Origin: Paenibacillus sp. J2TS4
Lineage (GTDB): Bacteria > Bacillota > Bacilli > Paenibacillales > NBRC-103111
NCBI RefSeq assembly: GCF_018403245.1
Contig: NZ_BOSH01000001.1
Span: 310,001 to 374,000 of the forward strand
Reading direction: 5' to 3'
Length of the DNA: 64,000 nucleotides
Part shown: positions 17,357 to 25,932 of the stretch, piece after piece
Layout of the letters: each line of letters starts with the position of its first letter
How positions within the stretch are numbered: position 1 is the first letter of the stretch
Program-made: the position numbers and the translations under genes
Notes under the pieces: model-generated
Database searches by the model: none
Seen by the model: only the letters and a program-made list of their open reading frames with translations
Told to the model about the DNA's origin: nothing

Positions 17357-18133
17357 ATGGGGTTTATTTCATTAATTCAGAATGAATGGATGAAAATTAA
17401 CAGCAAAAAACAAAGCTGGTTTTTCTACCTGTTTCTGATTACTTTCATTCTGATGGCCGGCTTCATTATTTTCTTTTTCTTGAAGGAATTGGCCGGAAGC
17501 ATCGGCTTTGGTGATTTTGCCAACTATATGAATACGGGCTTCGGCATTTTTGTGACGATCTACTTGATGGTTATGGGGGCTCAGATCATTACCGATGAGT
17601 ACAGGGATGGCACGATCAAGCAGCTCCTGATTCGCCCTTCCAGCCGTAGTGCGGTGCTGGGCTCCAAATATGCTACCCTGATTCTGCTTATGCTGGCGAC
17701 TTATGCGATTCTGTATATGTTCAGCCTGCTGCTGGGAGCCATTCTGTTTGGAATCGAGAATAGCACGATGACGCCGGGCAGCGTGCTGATGGCCATCCTC
17801 TACCAGCTGCCTGGACTTGTCTTTTTTCTGACACTGTCGTTTTTTATGGCGGTTGTTTTTAAAAGTCTGGGGCTGGCGATCAGCATCTCGATTGTAGCCA
17901 ATTTCGTGGGAAGTATTTTGACAGGCTTCTTTTCAAAGTATGCCTGGTCGAAGTATATTATTTTCGCAAACACGGATCTGACTGTTTATATGAAAAATCC
18001 GGTAATCAATATGGGGGGGCGTCCTTTTATGGAAGGAATGACGCTGGGCTTCTCCCTGACCATTATCGCTATCTACGTGGTTGTATTGTACGCCATAGCC
18101 AACTGGATATTTCTTAAAAGAGACATTCAATAG
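17357..18133 (+). CDS. ABC-2 type transporter permease, BcrB-like
   Basis: Membrane partner of the preceding ATPase, 258 residues with about six helices. ABC-2 type marks are TDEYRDGTIKQLLIRPSSR near residue 75 and a hydrophobic C-terminal helix. Start ATG 17357 is one base after the ATPase stop, with AAGGGGAAC as ribosome site. The pair may export an antimicrobial peptide or protect lipid II. The substrate is inferred only from family and neighbours. Confidence 0.85.
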   Translation: MGFISLIQNEWMKINSKKQSWFFYLFLITFILMAGFIIFFFLKELAGSIGFGDFANYMNTGFGIFVTIYLMVMGAQIITDEYRDGTIKQLLIRPSSRSAVLGSKYATLILLMLATYAILYMFSLLLGAILFGIENSTMTPGSVLMAILYQLPGLVFFLTLSFFMAVVFKSLGLAISISIVANFVGSILTGFFSKYAWSKYIIFANTDLTVYMKNPVINMGGRPFMEGMTLGFSLTIIAIYVVVLYAIANWIFLKRDIQ

Positions 18134-18155
18134 ACAGTTTTTACATGGTATCTAG

Positions 18156-18191
18156 AGCCTTCTCCTGCATGCTTCGGGGGAAGGCTTTTTG
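18156..18191 (+). terminator. Terminator after the Bcr-type exporter operon
   Basis: AGCCTTC/GAAGGCT with an inner TCC/GGG extension (18156-18186), followed by TTTTT. It separates the exporter operon from the Lia/Psp operon. Confidence 0.8.
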
Positions 18192-18263
18192 CCGGCTGTA
18201 AAGAGGGTCTGGGCAGGGGTCTGACCGAAGGTTGGCTTGTCCCCCGACTTAGGTCCAGTGCCA

Positions 18264-18312
18264 AAAACCGACGGGGGTCCGTTTTGACTTAAAGCGATAT
18301 GACCTAGAATAA
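18264..18312 (+). promoter_or_regulatory. Candidate LiaR-type operator and promoter of the Lia/Psp operon
   Basis: An imperfect inverted repeat (AAAACCGAC at 18264-18272 with GTCCGTTTT at 18277-18285, eight of nine pairs) overlaps the left edge of a -35 hexamer TTGACT (18284-18289). A weak -10 (GAATAA, 18307-18312, 17-base spacer) follows. An activator site abutting a -35 with a poor -10 suits LiaR control. Assignment to LiaR is inference from the locus. Confidence 0.45.
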
Positions 18313-18355
18313 AGACATGAACAAGCGAGAAGACAAAGAGAGGCGGTGAACAACA

Positions 18356-18655
18356 ATGAAGTTGGATGGAAAAAGCGGTTTTGCTATCCTGCTCATCGGT
18401 TGCGGAGCATTGATCCTGCTGAATAAAATCGGATTGAATCTGGGGGGGCTGATGGGATACCTGATCCCGATTGTCATGGTGGCTCTTGGATACTACGGAA
18501 TCCAGAGTGGCCGCAAAATTATGGGTGGAATCGTTCTTCTGCTAGGTATCCTCATCCTGATTGGCAAGTTTTCCTGGCTGATCGGCATCGCAATTGCAAT
18601 TGCGATGATCGTATACGGAGCCTCGATGCTGAAGGGAACGGGCCGGACCTACTGA
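18356..18655 (+). CDS. Small membrane protein, LiaI / LiaF-N-terminal-like
   Basis: 99 residues, almost entirely four hydrophobic segments (FAILLIGCGALILL, YLIPIVMVALGYY, IVLLLGILILIG, LIGIAIAIAMIVYG). It matches the LiaI/LiaF transmembrane region in layout. In Bacillus LiaI anchors the PspA-like LiaH at the membrane; here it is followed at once by pspA. The ribosome site is GAGAGGCGGTGA. First gene of the stress operon. Confidence 0.8.
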   Translation: MKLDGKSGFAILLIGCGALILLNKIGLNLGGLMGYLIPIVMVALGYYGIQSGRKIMGGIVLLLGILILIGKFSWLIGIAIAIAMIVYGASMLKGTGRTY

Positions 18656-18701
18656 TCCTTAAGTCCGGGGAGATAGGAAATACCGAGAAGGAGGAAGGTT
18701 T

Positions 18702-19385
18702 ATGAGCATACTTAGACGAATGCGGGATATTACCGTGGCCACTCTCAACGACAGACTTGAACAAAGCGAGGACCCGGTTCGCCTGATCGATCAGTATCTC
18801 GCGGCTCAAAGGGAGCAAATCCAACAATCCGAGAGATTGTACTCTCAATGTGTACAGCATGCGGAAACTTTAAAGCGGCAGTACATGACTGCTAAGGAGA
18901 TTATGGAGAAGCGGGAGCAGCAAGCTCTGCTCGCCTTGAAAGCCGGGGAAGATCAGGTTGCCCGAATGGCCCTGCAAGAGAAGATGACGCAAGAAGAGAC
19001 ATACTTGAAATATTATGAGCTTTATGAGAATGCCAGAGGGCCTATAGAAGAGCTGGAGGAGCAGCTTCAGTCGCTAAGGGCGGATTACCAGGAGGTAGCT
19101 GCCAAACGGAGTTATTATCAAGCAAGAATGGAGACCGCCCGGCTGCAGCAGCGGTTGAATGAACGGTTGAACGGCAGCGGCGGAACGCAGCAGACCTACC
19201 GGATGTTTGATCGCCTGGAGGAGAGGGTCTCGGATATGGAAATGGTGGCCAAGTCGCTGAAGGATGTCCGGGAGATGACCAAGGAAGCCTTTATGCAGGC
19301 CGGATCATCGATTCAGTCCGCATTGGAGCAAGAAATGGAGCAATTAAAGCGTAAGCTGGAGAAGGAGGGTTGGACTAAACGATGA
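18702..19385 (+). CDS. PspA/IM30 family protein, first copy
   Basis: 227 residues, nearly all coiled-coil helix (Glu/Gln/Arg-rich heptads from about 25 to 215). It begins SILRRMRDITVATLNDRLEQ, with the VRLIDQYL segment typical of PspA, LiaH and Vipp1. It should polymerise on the inner face of the membrane to limit damage. It overlaps the pspC start by four bases. It differs clearly from the second pspA at 19781, so the pair is not a recent duplication. Confidence 0.88.
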   Translation: MSILRRMRDITVATLNDRLEQSEDPVRLIDQYLAAQREQIQQSERLYSQCVQHAETLKRQYMTAKEIMEKREQQALLALKAGEDQVARMALQEKMTQEETYLKYYELYENARGPIEELEEQLQSLRADYQEVAAKRSYYQARMETARLQQRLNERLNGSGGTQQTYRMFDRLEERVSDMEMVAKSLKDVREMTKEAFMQAGSSIQSALEQEMEQLKRKLEKEGWTKR

Positions 19386-19777
19386 AAAAGTTGTATCGCT
19401 CACGCAAAGACAGCAAGCTGTTCGGCTTGTGCGGCGGATTGGCGGAAATGCTGAACGTGGACTCGACTTTGGTTCGACTCGTCGTGGTCGTCACAGCAGT
19501 ATTCTCCAGCGGTACCTTGATTTTGCTGTACTTTATCGCAAGCATGATTGTACCGAAGGAACCCGATTACGGCCCTTCCTTTGAAATACCAGGCGGGCAT
19601 TCATCATCCTACGGTTACAAAGGTCCTTTCGCTGAGTCCGCTCCGAAATATGAGCCGGCCCAGCCGAAGTCGCCTGATTTGGATGAAATGATGAAGGATA
19701 TTGAGAAGAAGGCTTTGCAAAAAGAAATCGAAGAATTAAAAGCCAAAGTGGCTAAATATGAGAAGGGAGACGTGTAA
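19382..19777 (+). CDS. PspC-domain membrane protein
   Basis: 131 residues. The PspC domain fills 1-60 (LYRSRKDSKLFGLCGGLAEM, then one strong membrane helix TLILLYFIASMIV). A charged helical tail from about 95 to 130 may contact PspA. ATG overlaps the pspA stop (ATGA). In Gram-positive stress loci PspC is thought to recruit PspA. Lying between two pspA genes, it may serve both. Confidence 0.88.
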   Translation: MKKLYRSRKDSKLFGLCGGLAEMLNVDSTLVRLVVVVTAVFSSGTLILLYFIASMIVPKEPDYGPSFEIPGGHSSSYGYKGPFAESAPKYEPAQPKSPDLDEMMKDIEKKALQKEIEELKAKVAKYEKGDV

Positions 19778-19780
19778 AAA

Positions 19781-20509
19781 ATGGGAGTATTTTCGAGAAT
19801 TAAAGATATGACGAAGGCGTCTATTCATGAAATGTTGGATAAGGTGGAAGATCCGATCGTTATGCTTAACCAGTATCTGAGAGATATGGAGGAAGAGATT
19901 GCTCAGGCCGAGGTGACGGTAGCCAAGCAAATCGCCAACGAGCGCAAGATTCGCCAGCGGATGGAGGAAGCCGGACGCTACAGCATGGAGCGTGAAAAGC
20001 AAGCGGGTGAAGCATTGAAGAATGGTCAGGAAGCGATCGCCAGACAAGCGCTGGAGGAGAAGCTTTACTACGACCAGAAGGTCAATGAATATAGCGAAAT
20101 GCATTATCAGTCCAAGAGCCAGGCTGACGAGTTGATGAAGCAGCTGCATGAAATGAAGGATGAGTTCTACAAAATGCGCAACAAGCGCAATGAGCTGGTG
20201 TCTCGCGCTCAACTGGCCAAGGCGAAGAAGCAGATGTCGGAAGTAGTCTATAATGGTGTTATCGGAGGAGGGCAAGCTTCGCGCGGGTTCCACCGGATGG
20301 AGGAGAAAATTATCCAACTGGAAGTAGAGGCGGAAATCGGTCGCAAGCCTTATAACTATACTCCCGGGGCAACCTCCTATGGAACGGCAGATTTGGCCAA
20401 ACAGCAAGCCGTGGACGAACAAATGCAGCAATTAAAAGAAAAACTGGGTTTTTCTGAACAGATTCAAACAAAAGCTCCGGTTGAGAAATCCGGACCGGAA
20501 GCAAAATAG
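19781..20509 (+). CDS. PspA/IM30 family protein, second copy (LiaH-like)
   Basis: 242 residues, starting [18 protein letters not shown], with [14 protein letters not shown] as the family signature and a long coiled coil to about 190. A less ordered tail carries [13 protein letters not shown]. Three bases separate it from pspC. It is closer than the first copy to classical LiaH/PspA in its N-terminal helix. Two different PspA proteins could form mixed or separate scaffolds. Confidence 0.88.
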   Translation: MGVFSRIKDMTKASIHEMLDKVEDPIVMLNQYLRDMEEEIAQAEVTVAKQIANERKIRQRMEEAGRYSMEREKQAGEALKNGQEAIARQALEEKLYYDQKVNEYSEMHYQSKSQADELMKQLHEMKDEFYKMRNKRNELVSRAQLAKAKKQMSEVVYNGVIGGGQASRGFHRMEEKIIQLEVEAEIGRKPYNYTPGATSYGTADLAKQQAVDEQMQQLKEKLGFSEQIQTKAPVEKSGPEAK

Positions 20510-20512
20510 TAT

Positions 20513-20540
20513 TTGACGGAAATAATCAATATGGTATGCT
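20513..20540 (+). promoter_or_regulatory. Sigma-A type promoter between pspA and liaF
   Basis: TTGACG (20513-20518), 16-base spacer, TATGCT (20535-20540), starting three bases after the pspA stop. Transcription would begin about 20547, exactly at the left arm of the hairpin at 20550. It could give liaFSR a separate basal promoter. Confidence 0.6.
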
Positions 20541-20549
20541 ATGGATGGA

Positions 20550-20592
20550 AAAAGCCATTGGGCGATACAGAGAGGCCTCAATGGCTTTTCTC
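20550..20592 (+). terminator. Terminator-like hairpin at the liaF leader
   Basis: An 11-base stem (20550-20560 with 20579-20589, AAAAGCCATTG and its complement) plus an inner GGC/GCC pair. The right arm ends in four Ts followed by CTCCC. It ends or reduces psp transcription. Since a promoter lies directly before it, it would also form the 5' end of the liaF transcript. Confidence 0.65.
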
Positions 20593-20685
20593 CCATATCC
20601 AGCGAATTCGGGAATTTTCAGAGGTTTAATTCTTGAATTAGGATTGTTTTCTTCTACCAAGATTACAACTGCAGGGGGGTGCGAC

Positions 20686-21345
20686 ATGGAAAATCAAAAA
20701 ACGAACCGAAACCGGAATGCATATCTTCTATTCATCGGTGCGGGAGTATTTTTGCTCGTACAGCATATTTTCGGATTTGAAGCCATCGTCGCCCTTTTCC
20801 TCATTTTTCTGGGTGTTCAATACATTCAAACGGATGCTAAAAAGCGGGGCTACGTCTTATTGGCGATTGGCCTGCTTTTTATCATGGGAGACAAAATGAC
20901 GATAGTGGTGGCGCTCATTTTCATTTCACTGGGTCTCTTTTATTTTAAGTCCAAACAGCAGCATAAGGAATCGAATTACAGGCAGAAGCAGCGGATCATC
21001 GACAGTATAAAGTATGATAAAGGTCCATGGGTTCTTAACAATATGAGTCTATGGTGTGTCATTGGAGAACTCCATATGGATTTGTCACTCGCTATTCTTG
21101 AGGAGAAGGAAGTGACAGTAGTTCTGCAGGGAGTCATATCCGATATCGACCTGATCGTTCCTGAGGATATCGGAGTATCTATTGAGAGCTCTGTTCTGTT
21201 CGGTCAAATCGATGTTCCTTATCGTAAGGAAGAAGGAATATTGAACAAGCTGGACTGGAAGTCGCCTAATTATGATACAAGTGAGAACAAGGTCAAATTT
21301 GTAATTTCTTACGTTGTTGCCGATGTAGATATTAAAGTGATGTAG
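20686..21345 (+). CDS. liaF: LiaF-like regulator of the LiaRS system
   Basis: 219 residues. The N-terminal half has four membrane helices; the C-terminal cytoplasmic domain from about 125 (MSLWCVIGELHMDLSLAILE, then DIDLIVPEDIGVSIESSV) is the LiaF/VraT-type beta domain. LiaF holds LiaS inactive until wall-active antibiotics or envelope damage appear. I chose ATG 20686, preceded by GCAGGGGGGTG; a reading from 20536 would translate the terminator-like hairpin. Order liaF-liaS-liaR is that of Bacillus. Confidence 0.85.
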   Translation: MENQKTNRNRNAYLLFIGAGVFLLVQHIFGFEAIVALFLIFLGVQYIQTDAKKRGYVLLAIGLLFIMGDKMTIVVALIFISLGLFYFKSKQQHKESNYRQKQRIIDSIKYDKGPWVLNNMSLWCVIGELHMDLSLAILEEKEVTVVLQGVISDIDLIVPEDIGVSIESSVLFGQIDVPYRKEEGILNKLDWKSPNYDTSENKVKFVISYVVADVDIKVM

Positions 21346-21433
21346 CAGTGATATTTAATTTATCGGACTTTTAGAGCCGATATTGCTAATAAGAATGAAT
21401 TGGATTAAATCGATCAGAGGGGGGAGCGAAGCT

Positions 21434-22522
21434 TTGAAGAACAGACTGACCAATATGATATGGAGAACCATGGGAGAGTCTATTCTTTTCAGCCATCTCC
21501 TTCTCGGAATTATTCTCTATATTTTGTATACTTATGATTATATAGATGTGCCGGAAACGTGGAAGGAAAGAATCATTATCGGCTTTGTGCTCATTGCAGC
21601 GGTTCTCGCGGTCGGAGCTATATTTGGTTACTGGCAGGCAAGCCGTCTCAGTGTTCGCCTGGAGCAGCTTCGGGAAATTATGCTGCTATTCGAGAAAGGC
21701 AACTTATCCCGCAAGGTCCCCCCGCTTGGCGAGGATGAAATCGGAAGACTGGGAGAGCAGCTTAACCGGGTTAGCAAAAAATGGGAGGAGCAAGTCAGCT
21801 CGCTGCAGAGATTGTCTAACGATAATGCGCAATTGGCTGAGAAAGCGAAATATTCGGCGGTCGTCGAAGAAAGGCAAAGGCTTGCTAGAGATCTGCACGA
21901 TGCGGTCAGCCAGCAGCTTTTTGCCATTTCGATGACCGCTACAGCCGTTGGCCGGACGTTGGATAAAGATTTTGACCGAGCGAAGCGGCAAATCCATCTC
22001 ATCGAGGAAATGTCGTCGGTGGCCCAGTCGGAGATGAGGGCGCTGTTGCTTCATTTGCGGCCGGTTCATTTGGAGGGTAAGCTACTGGCGCAAGGCCTTA
22101 TTGAGCTTCTGCGGGAGCTGCAGGCCAAAACCCCCATCGATATTTCCTGGGAGATGGATGATGAAATACAGCTTCCAAAAGGAATTGAAGATCATCTGTT
22201 CCGGATCGTTCAAGAAGCGTTGTCGAATACATTGCGCCATTCCAAGGCGACCAAAATGGAGATAAAGCTGCTGCAGCCTCCGGAAGGGGTAAGGCTGTCT
22301 ATTCGTGATAATGGGGTGGGCTTCGTGTTGGATGATAAAAAGCTGGCCTCTTATGGATTGGTTTCGATGAATGAACGGGTGAACGAAATAGGAGGATCCA
22401 TGAATATAGTGACTGCCCCGAATCGGGGAACACGTATCGAAATTCGGGTGCCGATTATGGATGCAGAGAAGGGAGATTGGATGGCAGATGGAGCAACCGA
22501 TCAAGGTGCTGCTGGTAGATGA
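21434..22522 (+). CDS. liaS: Sensor histidine kinase LiaS
   Basis: 362 residues, the LiaS length. Two membrane helices with a very short outside loop (about 20-40 and 55-75), HAMP, then a HisKA_3 domain with [12 protein letters not shown] as phospho-acceptor. The ATPase follows with [20 protein letters not shown] and [10 protein letters not shown] chose TTG 21434 because AGAGGGGGGAGC lies just before it; TTG 21383 has no such site. The lack of an outside sensor domain is typical of intramembrane-sensing kinases. Confidence 0.88.
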   Translation: MKNRLTNMIWRTMGESILFSHLLLGIILYILYTYDYIDVPETWKERIIIGFVLIAAVLAVGAIFGYWQASRLSVRLEQLREIMLLFEKGNLSRKVPPLGEDEIGRLGEQLNRVSKKWEEQVSSLQRLSNDNAQLAEKAKYSAVVEERQRLARDLHDAVSQQLFAISMTATAVGRTLDKDFDRAKRQIHLIEEMSSVAQSEMRALLLHLRPVHLEGKLLAQGLIELLRELQAKTPIDISWEMDDEIQLPKGIEDHLFRIVQEALSNTLRHSKATKMEIKLLQPPEGVRLSIRDNGVGFVLDDKKLASYGLVSMNERVNEIGGSMNIVTAPNRGTRIEIRVPIMDAEKGDWMADGATDQGAAGR

Positions 22523-23132
22523 CCATGAAATGGTGCGCATTGGATTAGCTGCGGTGCTGGGCACGGAGGAAGGCATTGAAGTAGTCGGGGAAGCGAGCAA
22601 CGGGAACGATGGAATCCGCTTGGCCCAGGAATATAAGCCCGATATTGTTCTGATGGATCTCGTGATGGAAGGAATGGACGGGATTGAGACGACGAGGAAG
22701 CTCCTGCAAATTTATCCCGACTGTAAAGTCATTGTGCTGACCAGCTATTTGGACGATGAGAAAATGTACCCGGTTATTGAAGCCGGCGCCTTCAGTTATT
22801 TATTGAAAACGTCCAGAGCGTCCGAAATTGCCCAAGCTATCCGGGCGGCAGTGAAGGGGCAGCCGATTCTGGAATCACAGGTGGCCACCAAAATTATGAA
22901 CCGATTCCGGCAGCCTAAGCAGGAGCAGGCTCCTCATCATGATTTGACAGACCGAGAGATGGAGGTGCTTCGGCTGATCGCCAAGGGACAATCTAACCAG
23001 GAAGTGGCGGACGGATTGTTCATTGGAATTAAAACAGTGAAATTCCATGTCACCAATATATTGGCCAAGCTGGGGGTGGATGATCGTACTCAGGCTGCGA
23101 TATACGCTCATAAACACGGCTTGGCGGATTGA
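22488..23132 (+). CDS. liaR: Response regulator LiaR, NarL/FixJ family
   Basis: 214 residues. The receiver has [10 protein letters not shown] at the start and the phospho-acceptor in [13 protein letters not shown]; the conserved Lys is in YLLKTS. The LuxR-type HTH lies at about 150-210 ([15 protein letters not shown], then [16 protein letters not shown]). ATG 22488 overlaps liaS by 35 bases, giving tight coupling. It should activate the operon that begins at 18356. Confidence 0.9.
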   Translation: MEQPIKVLLVDDHEMVRIGLAAVLGTEEGIEVVGEASNGNDGIRLAQEYKPDIVLMDLVMEGMDGIETTRKLLQIYPDCKVIVLTSYLDDEKMYPVIEAGAFSYLLKTSRASEIAQAIRAAVKGQPILESQVATKIMNRFRQPKQEQAPHHDLTDREMEVLRLIAKGQSNQEVADGLFIGIKTVKFHVTNILAKLGVDDRTQAAIYAHKHGLAD

Positions 23133-23182
23133 GTGGGCAGGAATCCATTAAGGAGTTTATATAATGAGAGGGGGGTCTCGTT

Positions 23183-23272
23183 ATGGACTTCACGAAAATC
23201 ATCGTTACGGCCATTATCATCGTTATTTGTGTGCCTTTTCTATGGCTGGTGCGCAAAAAATATTTCAAATAA
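23183..23272 (+). CDS. 29-residue single-pass membrane peptide after liaR
   Basis: ATG 23183 to TAA 23272, 29 residues. A short polar start (MDFTK), one hydrophobic helix (IIVTAIIIVICVPFLWLV) and a strongly basic tail (RKKYFK). The ribosome site GAGAGGGGGG lies seven bases upstream. It is 50 bases after liaR on the same strand. It could be a small accessory subunit of the Lia system or a toxin-like peptide. It is too short for family recognition. Confidence 0.6.
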   Translation: MDFTKIIVTAIIIVICVPFLWLVRKKYFK

Positions 23273-23304
23273 GCCCAAGTCCGAATCGTTCGTTTCTTGG
23301 GGCT
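23272..23304. terminator. Hairpin between the Lia locus and the convergent CDF gene
   Basis: AGCCCAAG (23272-23279) pairs with CTTGGGGCT (23296-23304), with one bulged base. It lies between convergent genes and overlaps the peptide stop codon. T-runs are short, so it is a modest candidate. Confidence 0.45.
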
Positions 23305-23325
23305 GATCATCTTTGGAACCCTCTT

Positions 23326-24321
23326 TTACTCGGGTGAAGCATACCAAGGATTAAGATGGACGAGCACTTCATCCACCTCTGGATGGGCCTCCATGATCGA
23401 ATGTTTAATAAAGCGGCTTAAATCATGGCCTTGCTGTACAGTCATGTGCCCGGGAACACCAATCCGAAGGTCGACCAGAATGTAATGTCCGTGTTCACGG
23501 GCACGAATTCGGTCGATTCGTTTAACTTCGGGGAACCTCTGTACGATTGTTACGAATTTCTCCAGCTTGGCAGGGTCCACCGCTTTTTCCATCAAAATAT
23601 CAATGGCCTCCCGGCCCATACTCCAAGCCAGCTTCAACACGAGCAGGCTGACGATGATTCCGGCCATCGGATCACCATAACCAAGCCACGAGATGCCATA
23701 TACTTGTCCCATCATAACGAGTCCAATTCCGATCACTGCAGCGATCGAGGCATAGACATCGGCCAGATGATCGTAGGCAGTAGCTATTAATCCTTTGCTG
23801 TTTATCCGCCGGCCGAGCTTTATGGTATAGAGATATAACAGCTGCTTCCACACCAAGGATACGACAGCGGCTGCCAAAGCTATCCAATGTGCGCCGCCTG
23901 CCGGAGGGGCAAACAAAGCTTCGAATGAATGATAGCCGATCCAAATCGCCGCTGCGGCCAGAATGAGCGCGATCAGACCGGCTCCTATGACTTCTGCTTT
24001 GCCATGCCCATAAGGATGGTCTTCGTCTGCCGGGCGGTTAGCTATCCGCATGGAACCAAGCGCAGCGGCGGAAGCGATTAAATCGCCGGCGTTGTGGATT
24101 CCGTCTGCGATCAGGACCTGACTATGGAACATCCAGCCGATGACCAGCTTGATGACGGTTAACAATGCGTTGCTAATCAGACTGATCCAAGCGGCGATCA
24201 TGGATTTGGTCTTATCGGTTATCCCCTTGCGCTCCTCGTTTACACCCATAGCCTTGCGGCTATGCAGGGGGTCGTCCAATGGATCCTCTCCCCGGTACGT
24301 TCCTTCATTATGCTTATTCAT
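23326..24321 (-). CDS. Cation diffusion facilitator (CDF) efflux transporter
   Basis: 331 residues. About six membrane helices and a cytoplasmic C-terminal domain from about 225. The metal-site motifs are DGIHNAGDL in helix 2 (H-x3-D type) and AYDHLADVYAS in helix 5 (H-x3-D). It exports divalent metal such as zinc, manganese or iron in exchange for protons; the N in DGIHN, where S is usual, leaves the metal open. Start ATG 24321 is preceded on the minus strand by AAAGGGGCGG. An upstream ATG (24360) would add 13 residues. Confidence 0.85.
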   Translation of the reverse strand: MNKHNEGTYRGEDPLDDPLHSRKAMGVNEERKGITDKTKSMIAAWISLISNALLTVIKLVIGWMFHSQVLIADGIHNAGDLIASAAALGSMRIANRPADEDHPYGHGKAEVIGAGLIALILAAAAIWIGYHSFEALFAPPAGGAHWIALAAAVVSLVWKQLLYLYTIKLGRRINSKGLIATAYDHLADVYASIAAVIGIGLVMMGQVYGISWLGYGDPMAGIIVSLLVLKLAWSMGREAIDILMEKAVDPAKLEKFVTIVQRFPEVKRIDRIRAREHGHYILVDLRIGVPGHMTVQQGHDLSRFIKHSIMEAHPEVDEVLVHLNPWYASPE

Positions 24322-24470
24322 TCCATCCGCCCCTTTAATTTGCATAAGCACCAGCAGCATTTTTGGATTATGAGCACCTTATCTGTTAAGTTGAGTACGA
24401 GAACCTGATTTTATGTAAAAAAGAGGTTGGTTCCCAAAGTCATTTTTTGAATGATAGAATGTATAAAAAT

Positions 24471-24735
24471 CGTTATCGGTAACTTTCGACGGTAACGCAG
24501 GCTTTCTTGATCAGAGATCAAGGACGCCGCGGGCGTTTATCCTTGGACCACATAGATTAGAAGCTTATGATTCCCGAGTTCCGTCAAATTTTGATTTGGC
24601 GGTAAGAAAGCTTTTATTGAAGCCAAATCGGAGAGGTAGCCCGCCCGATTCTGTGGTTGACTTGGTTTGGAGGCGACAGTCTACAGCAAAGTTTCCCAGC
24701 GTAGCGTAGGATAAGGGGAGGCCAATAGCTGGAGG
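24471..24735 (+). ncRNA. Possible structured RNA or leader before a GNAT gene
   Basis: The 420-base gap between two divergent genes holds many pairings on the plus strand. They are CGTTATCG/CGGTAACG (24471-24478 with 24490-24497), a GC-rich hairpin at 24518-24546, CCGTCAAA/TTTGGCGG (24581-24588 with 24595-24602) and the longer-range GCTTTCTT/AAGAAAGC (24501-24508 with 24604-24611). ACCACA and TGTGGT further out would cross that last stem. It does not fit tmRNA, RNase P, T-box or any riboswitch I can recall. It may be a leader of the GNAT gene or an independent RNA. No clear promoter or T-run end is visible. Confidence 0.25.
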
Positions 24736-24743
24736 TGGGGACG

Positions 24744-25193
24744 TTGTTGATTCGGACCCGTAACAGGCAAGGGGATAACCGGTATATCTTACGAATGATT
24801 GAAGAAGAGCTTATTCCCTATGCCAAAGAAGCAAGACCTGACACAACGGTGAGCCGGACGGAAATATATGAGAGGCTGCGCAAGGGGAAAGTCTGGGTAC
24901 TTTCCAGAGAGGCGAATGGCAAGCCTGTCGGATTCGTTCTGTTTCACAAACGGGGCGAAGAATTGCTGATTGAGATGCTGGCTGTTGATCGTAAGTATCA
25001 AAGCTGTGGGTTCGGCGGAAGATTGATGGATGCGGTAGAGCAGTTTGGAAGAAGAAATGGGTGTAAGTCGGCCAAGCTGTTCGTGGATGAACCTAACCCG
25101 TCCGCGCAGAAATTTTATTCTCGCAGAGGATACGTCATCTCTGATTATTATTTGGCTCACCGCTGCTTTAGTTTAAGTAAATCCCTTCACTGA
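24744..25193 (+). CDS. GNAT family N-acetyltransferase
   Basis: 149 residues, a single GNAT domain. The acetyl-CoA loop is in KYQSCGFGGRLMDAV (the usual Q-x-x-G-x-G/A form), and the C-terminal strand has FYSRRGYVISDYY. Substrate unknown. The start is ambiguous: TTG 24744 follows GGAGGTGGGG by about seven bases; GTG 24735 would sit inside that site. Confidence 0.78.
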   Translation: MLIRTRNRQGDNRYILRMIEEELIPYAKEARPDTTVSRTEIYERLRKGKVWVLSREANGKPVGFVLFHKRGEELLIEMLAVDRKYQSCGFGGRLMDAVEQFGRRNGCKSAKLFVDEPNPSAQKFYSRRGYVISDYYLAHRCFSLSKSLH

Positions 25194-25255
25194 CTAATTA
25201 AACAGAGAAGTAGACAGAGAATTTAAACGCAAAGCCCAATTCAAGTCAATGGAAA

Positions 25256-25300
25256 AGCCGGGAATGGGTAACCCAGAGGCTCGCGCTCTAATTCCCGGCT
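25256..25300. terminator. Bidirectional terminator between convergent genes
   Basis: AGCCGGGAAT/ATTCCCGGCT, ten perfect pairs (25256-25265 with 25291-25300), containing a smaller GGGTAACCC palindrome. An A-run on the left gives a T-run for the minus-strand gene. It lies between the GNAT gene and the hypothetical gene. Confidence 0.7.
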
Positions 25301-25349
25301 CCGAGATGATGACATGATTAATCTGTTGCATATAAAATGTATGATCGCA

Positions 25350-25739
25350 TCAAACTGGAAGAAGAAACAAATAATCGATGGAGTCTATGGGGAGCGCAGC
25401 TCGGCTGCCAAAAGGCGATTGCCGATAACCCGGCCAAGGACTGGCTTGCTCCTGCAGCTCCGGATCGATTTCCGGAGACAGTCCGGCCGTAAAGGCGGCG
25501 GTCCTTTTATTCACGCTTCTCGTTTTTCTCCGTCTTCTCGTCCGGATTCGCGCAGTTTTTCCTTTGACGCTGCTGGCTTCAAATTCTGCTGAAGTGCCGT
25601 CGTCATTTAAAATAAGCTCACTGTTATCGATCCTGCCAAGGATGCCGATTTGCCGGCTTCCGTCCTTCATCATAGCCATCACCGGGAAGCCCTGGAACGG
25701 GGTGCACGTTGTTTGATCGACCGGGTAGATTCTGTACAC
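25350..25739 (-). CDS. Conserved-looking hypothetical protein, small beta-barrel type N-terminus
   Basis: 129 residues. The first 45 (PFQGFPVMAMMKDG, RQIGILGRIDNSELIL) look like the small beta-barrel proteins common in Paenibacillus, whose function is unknown. The middle is an Arg/Lys-rich stretch (RIRTRRRRKTR) and the C-terminus ends in LFLLPV. I prefer GTG 25739, ten bases after AGGAGG; a GTG at 25748 lies one base from it. The basic middle could bind nucleic acid, but that is a guess. The overlapping plus-strand frame has no ribosome site. Confidence 0.5.
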   Translation of the reverse strand: MYRIYPVDQTTCTPFQGFPVMAMMKDGSRQIGILGRIDNSELILNDDGTSAEFEASSVKGKTARIRTRRRRKTRSVNKRTAAFTAGLSPEIDPELQEQASPWPGYRQSPFGSRAALPIDSIDYLFLLPV

Positions 25740-25932
25740 CTTGCACACACCTCCTTAATATATTCAAGATAGTATATTCACCTAATGGAGCGGGCGAATA
25801 GACGAATACCGGGGGTGCCCGCCCATTTTCTTCGCTTGCCGCATGGCGAATTTGATGGGAGTATGCTAAACTGGTGGAATAGAAACAGGTAAGCTCGTTA
25901 CCATATTACCTCGTAAAGGGAAGAGATGAACC

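Noticed and set aside
25314..25592. 92-codon plus-strand frame opposite the hypothetical gene at 25350-25739
   Set aside because: No ribosome site and it begins inside the bidirectional terminator region; the minus-strand frame has AGGAGG at good distance.
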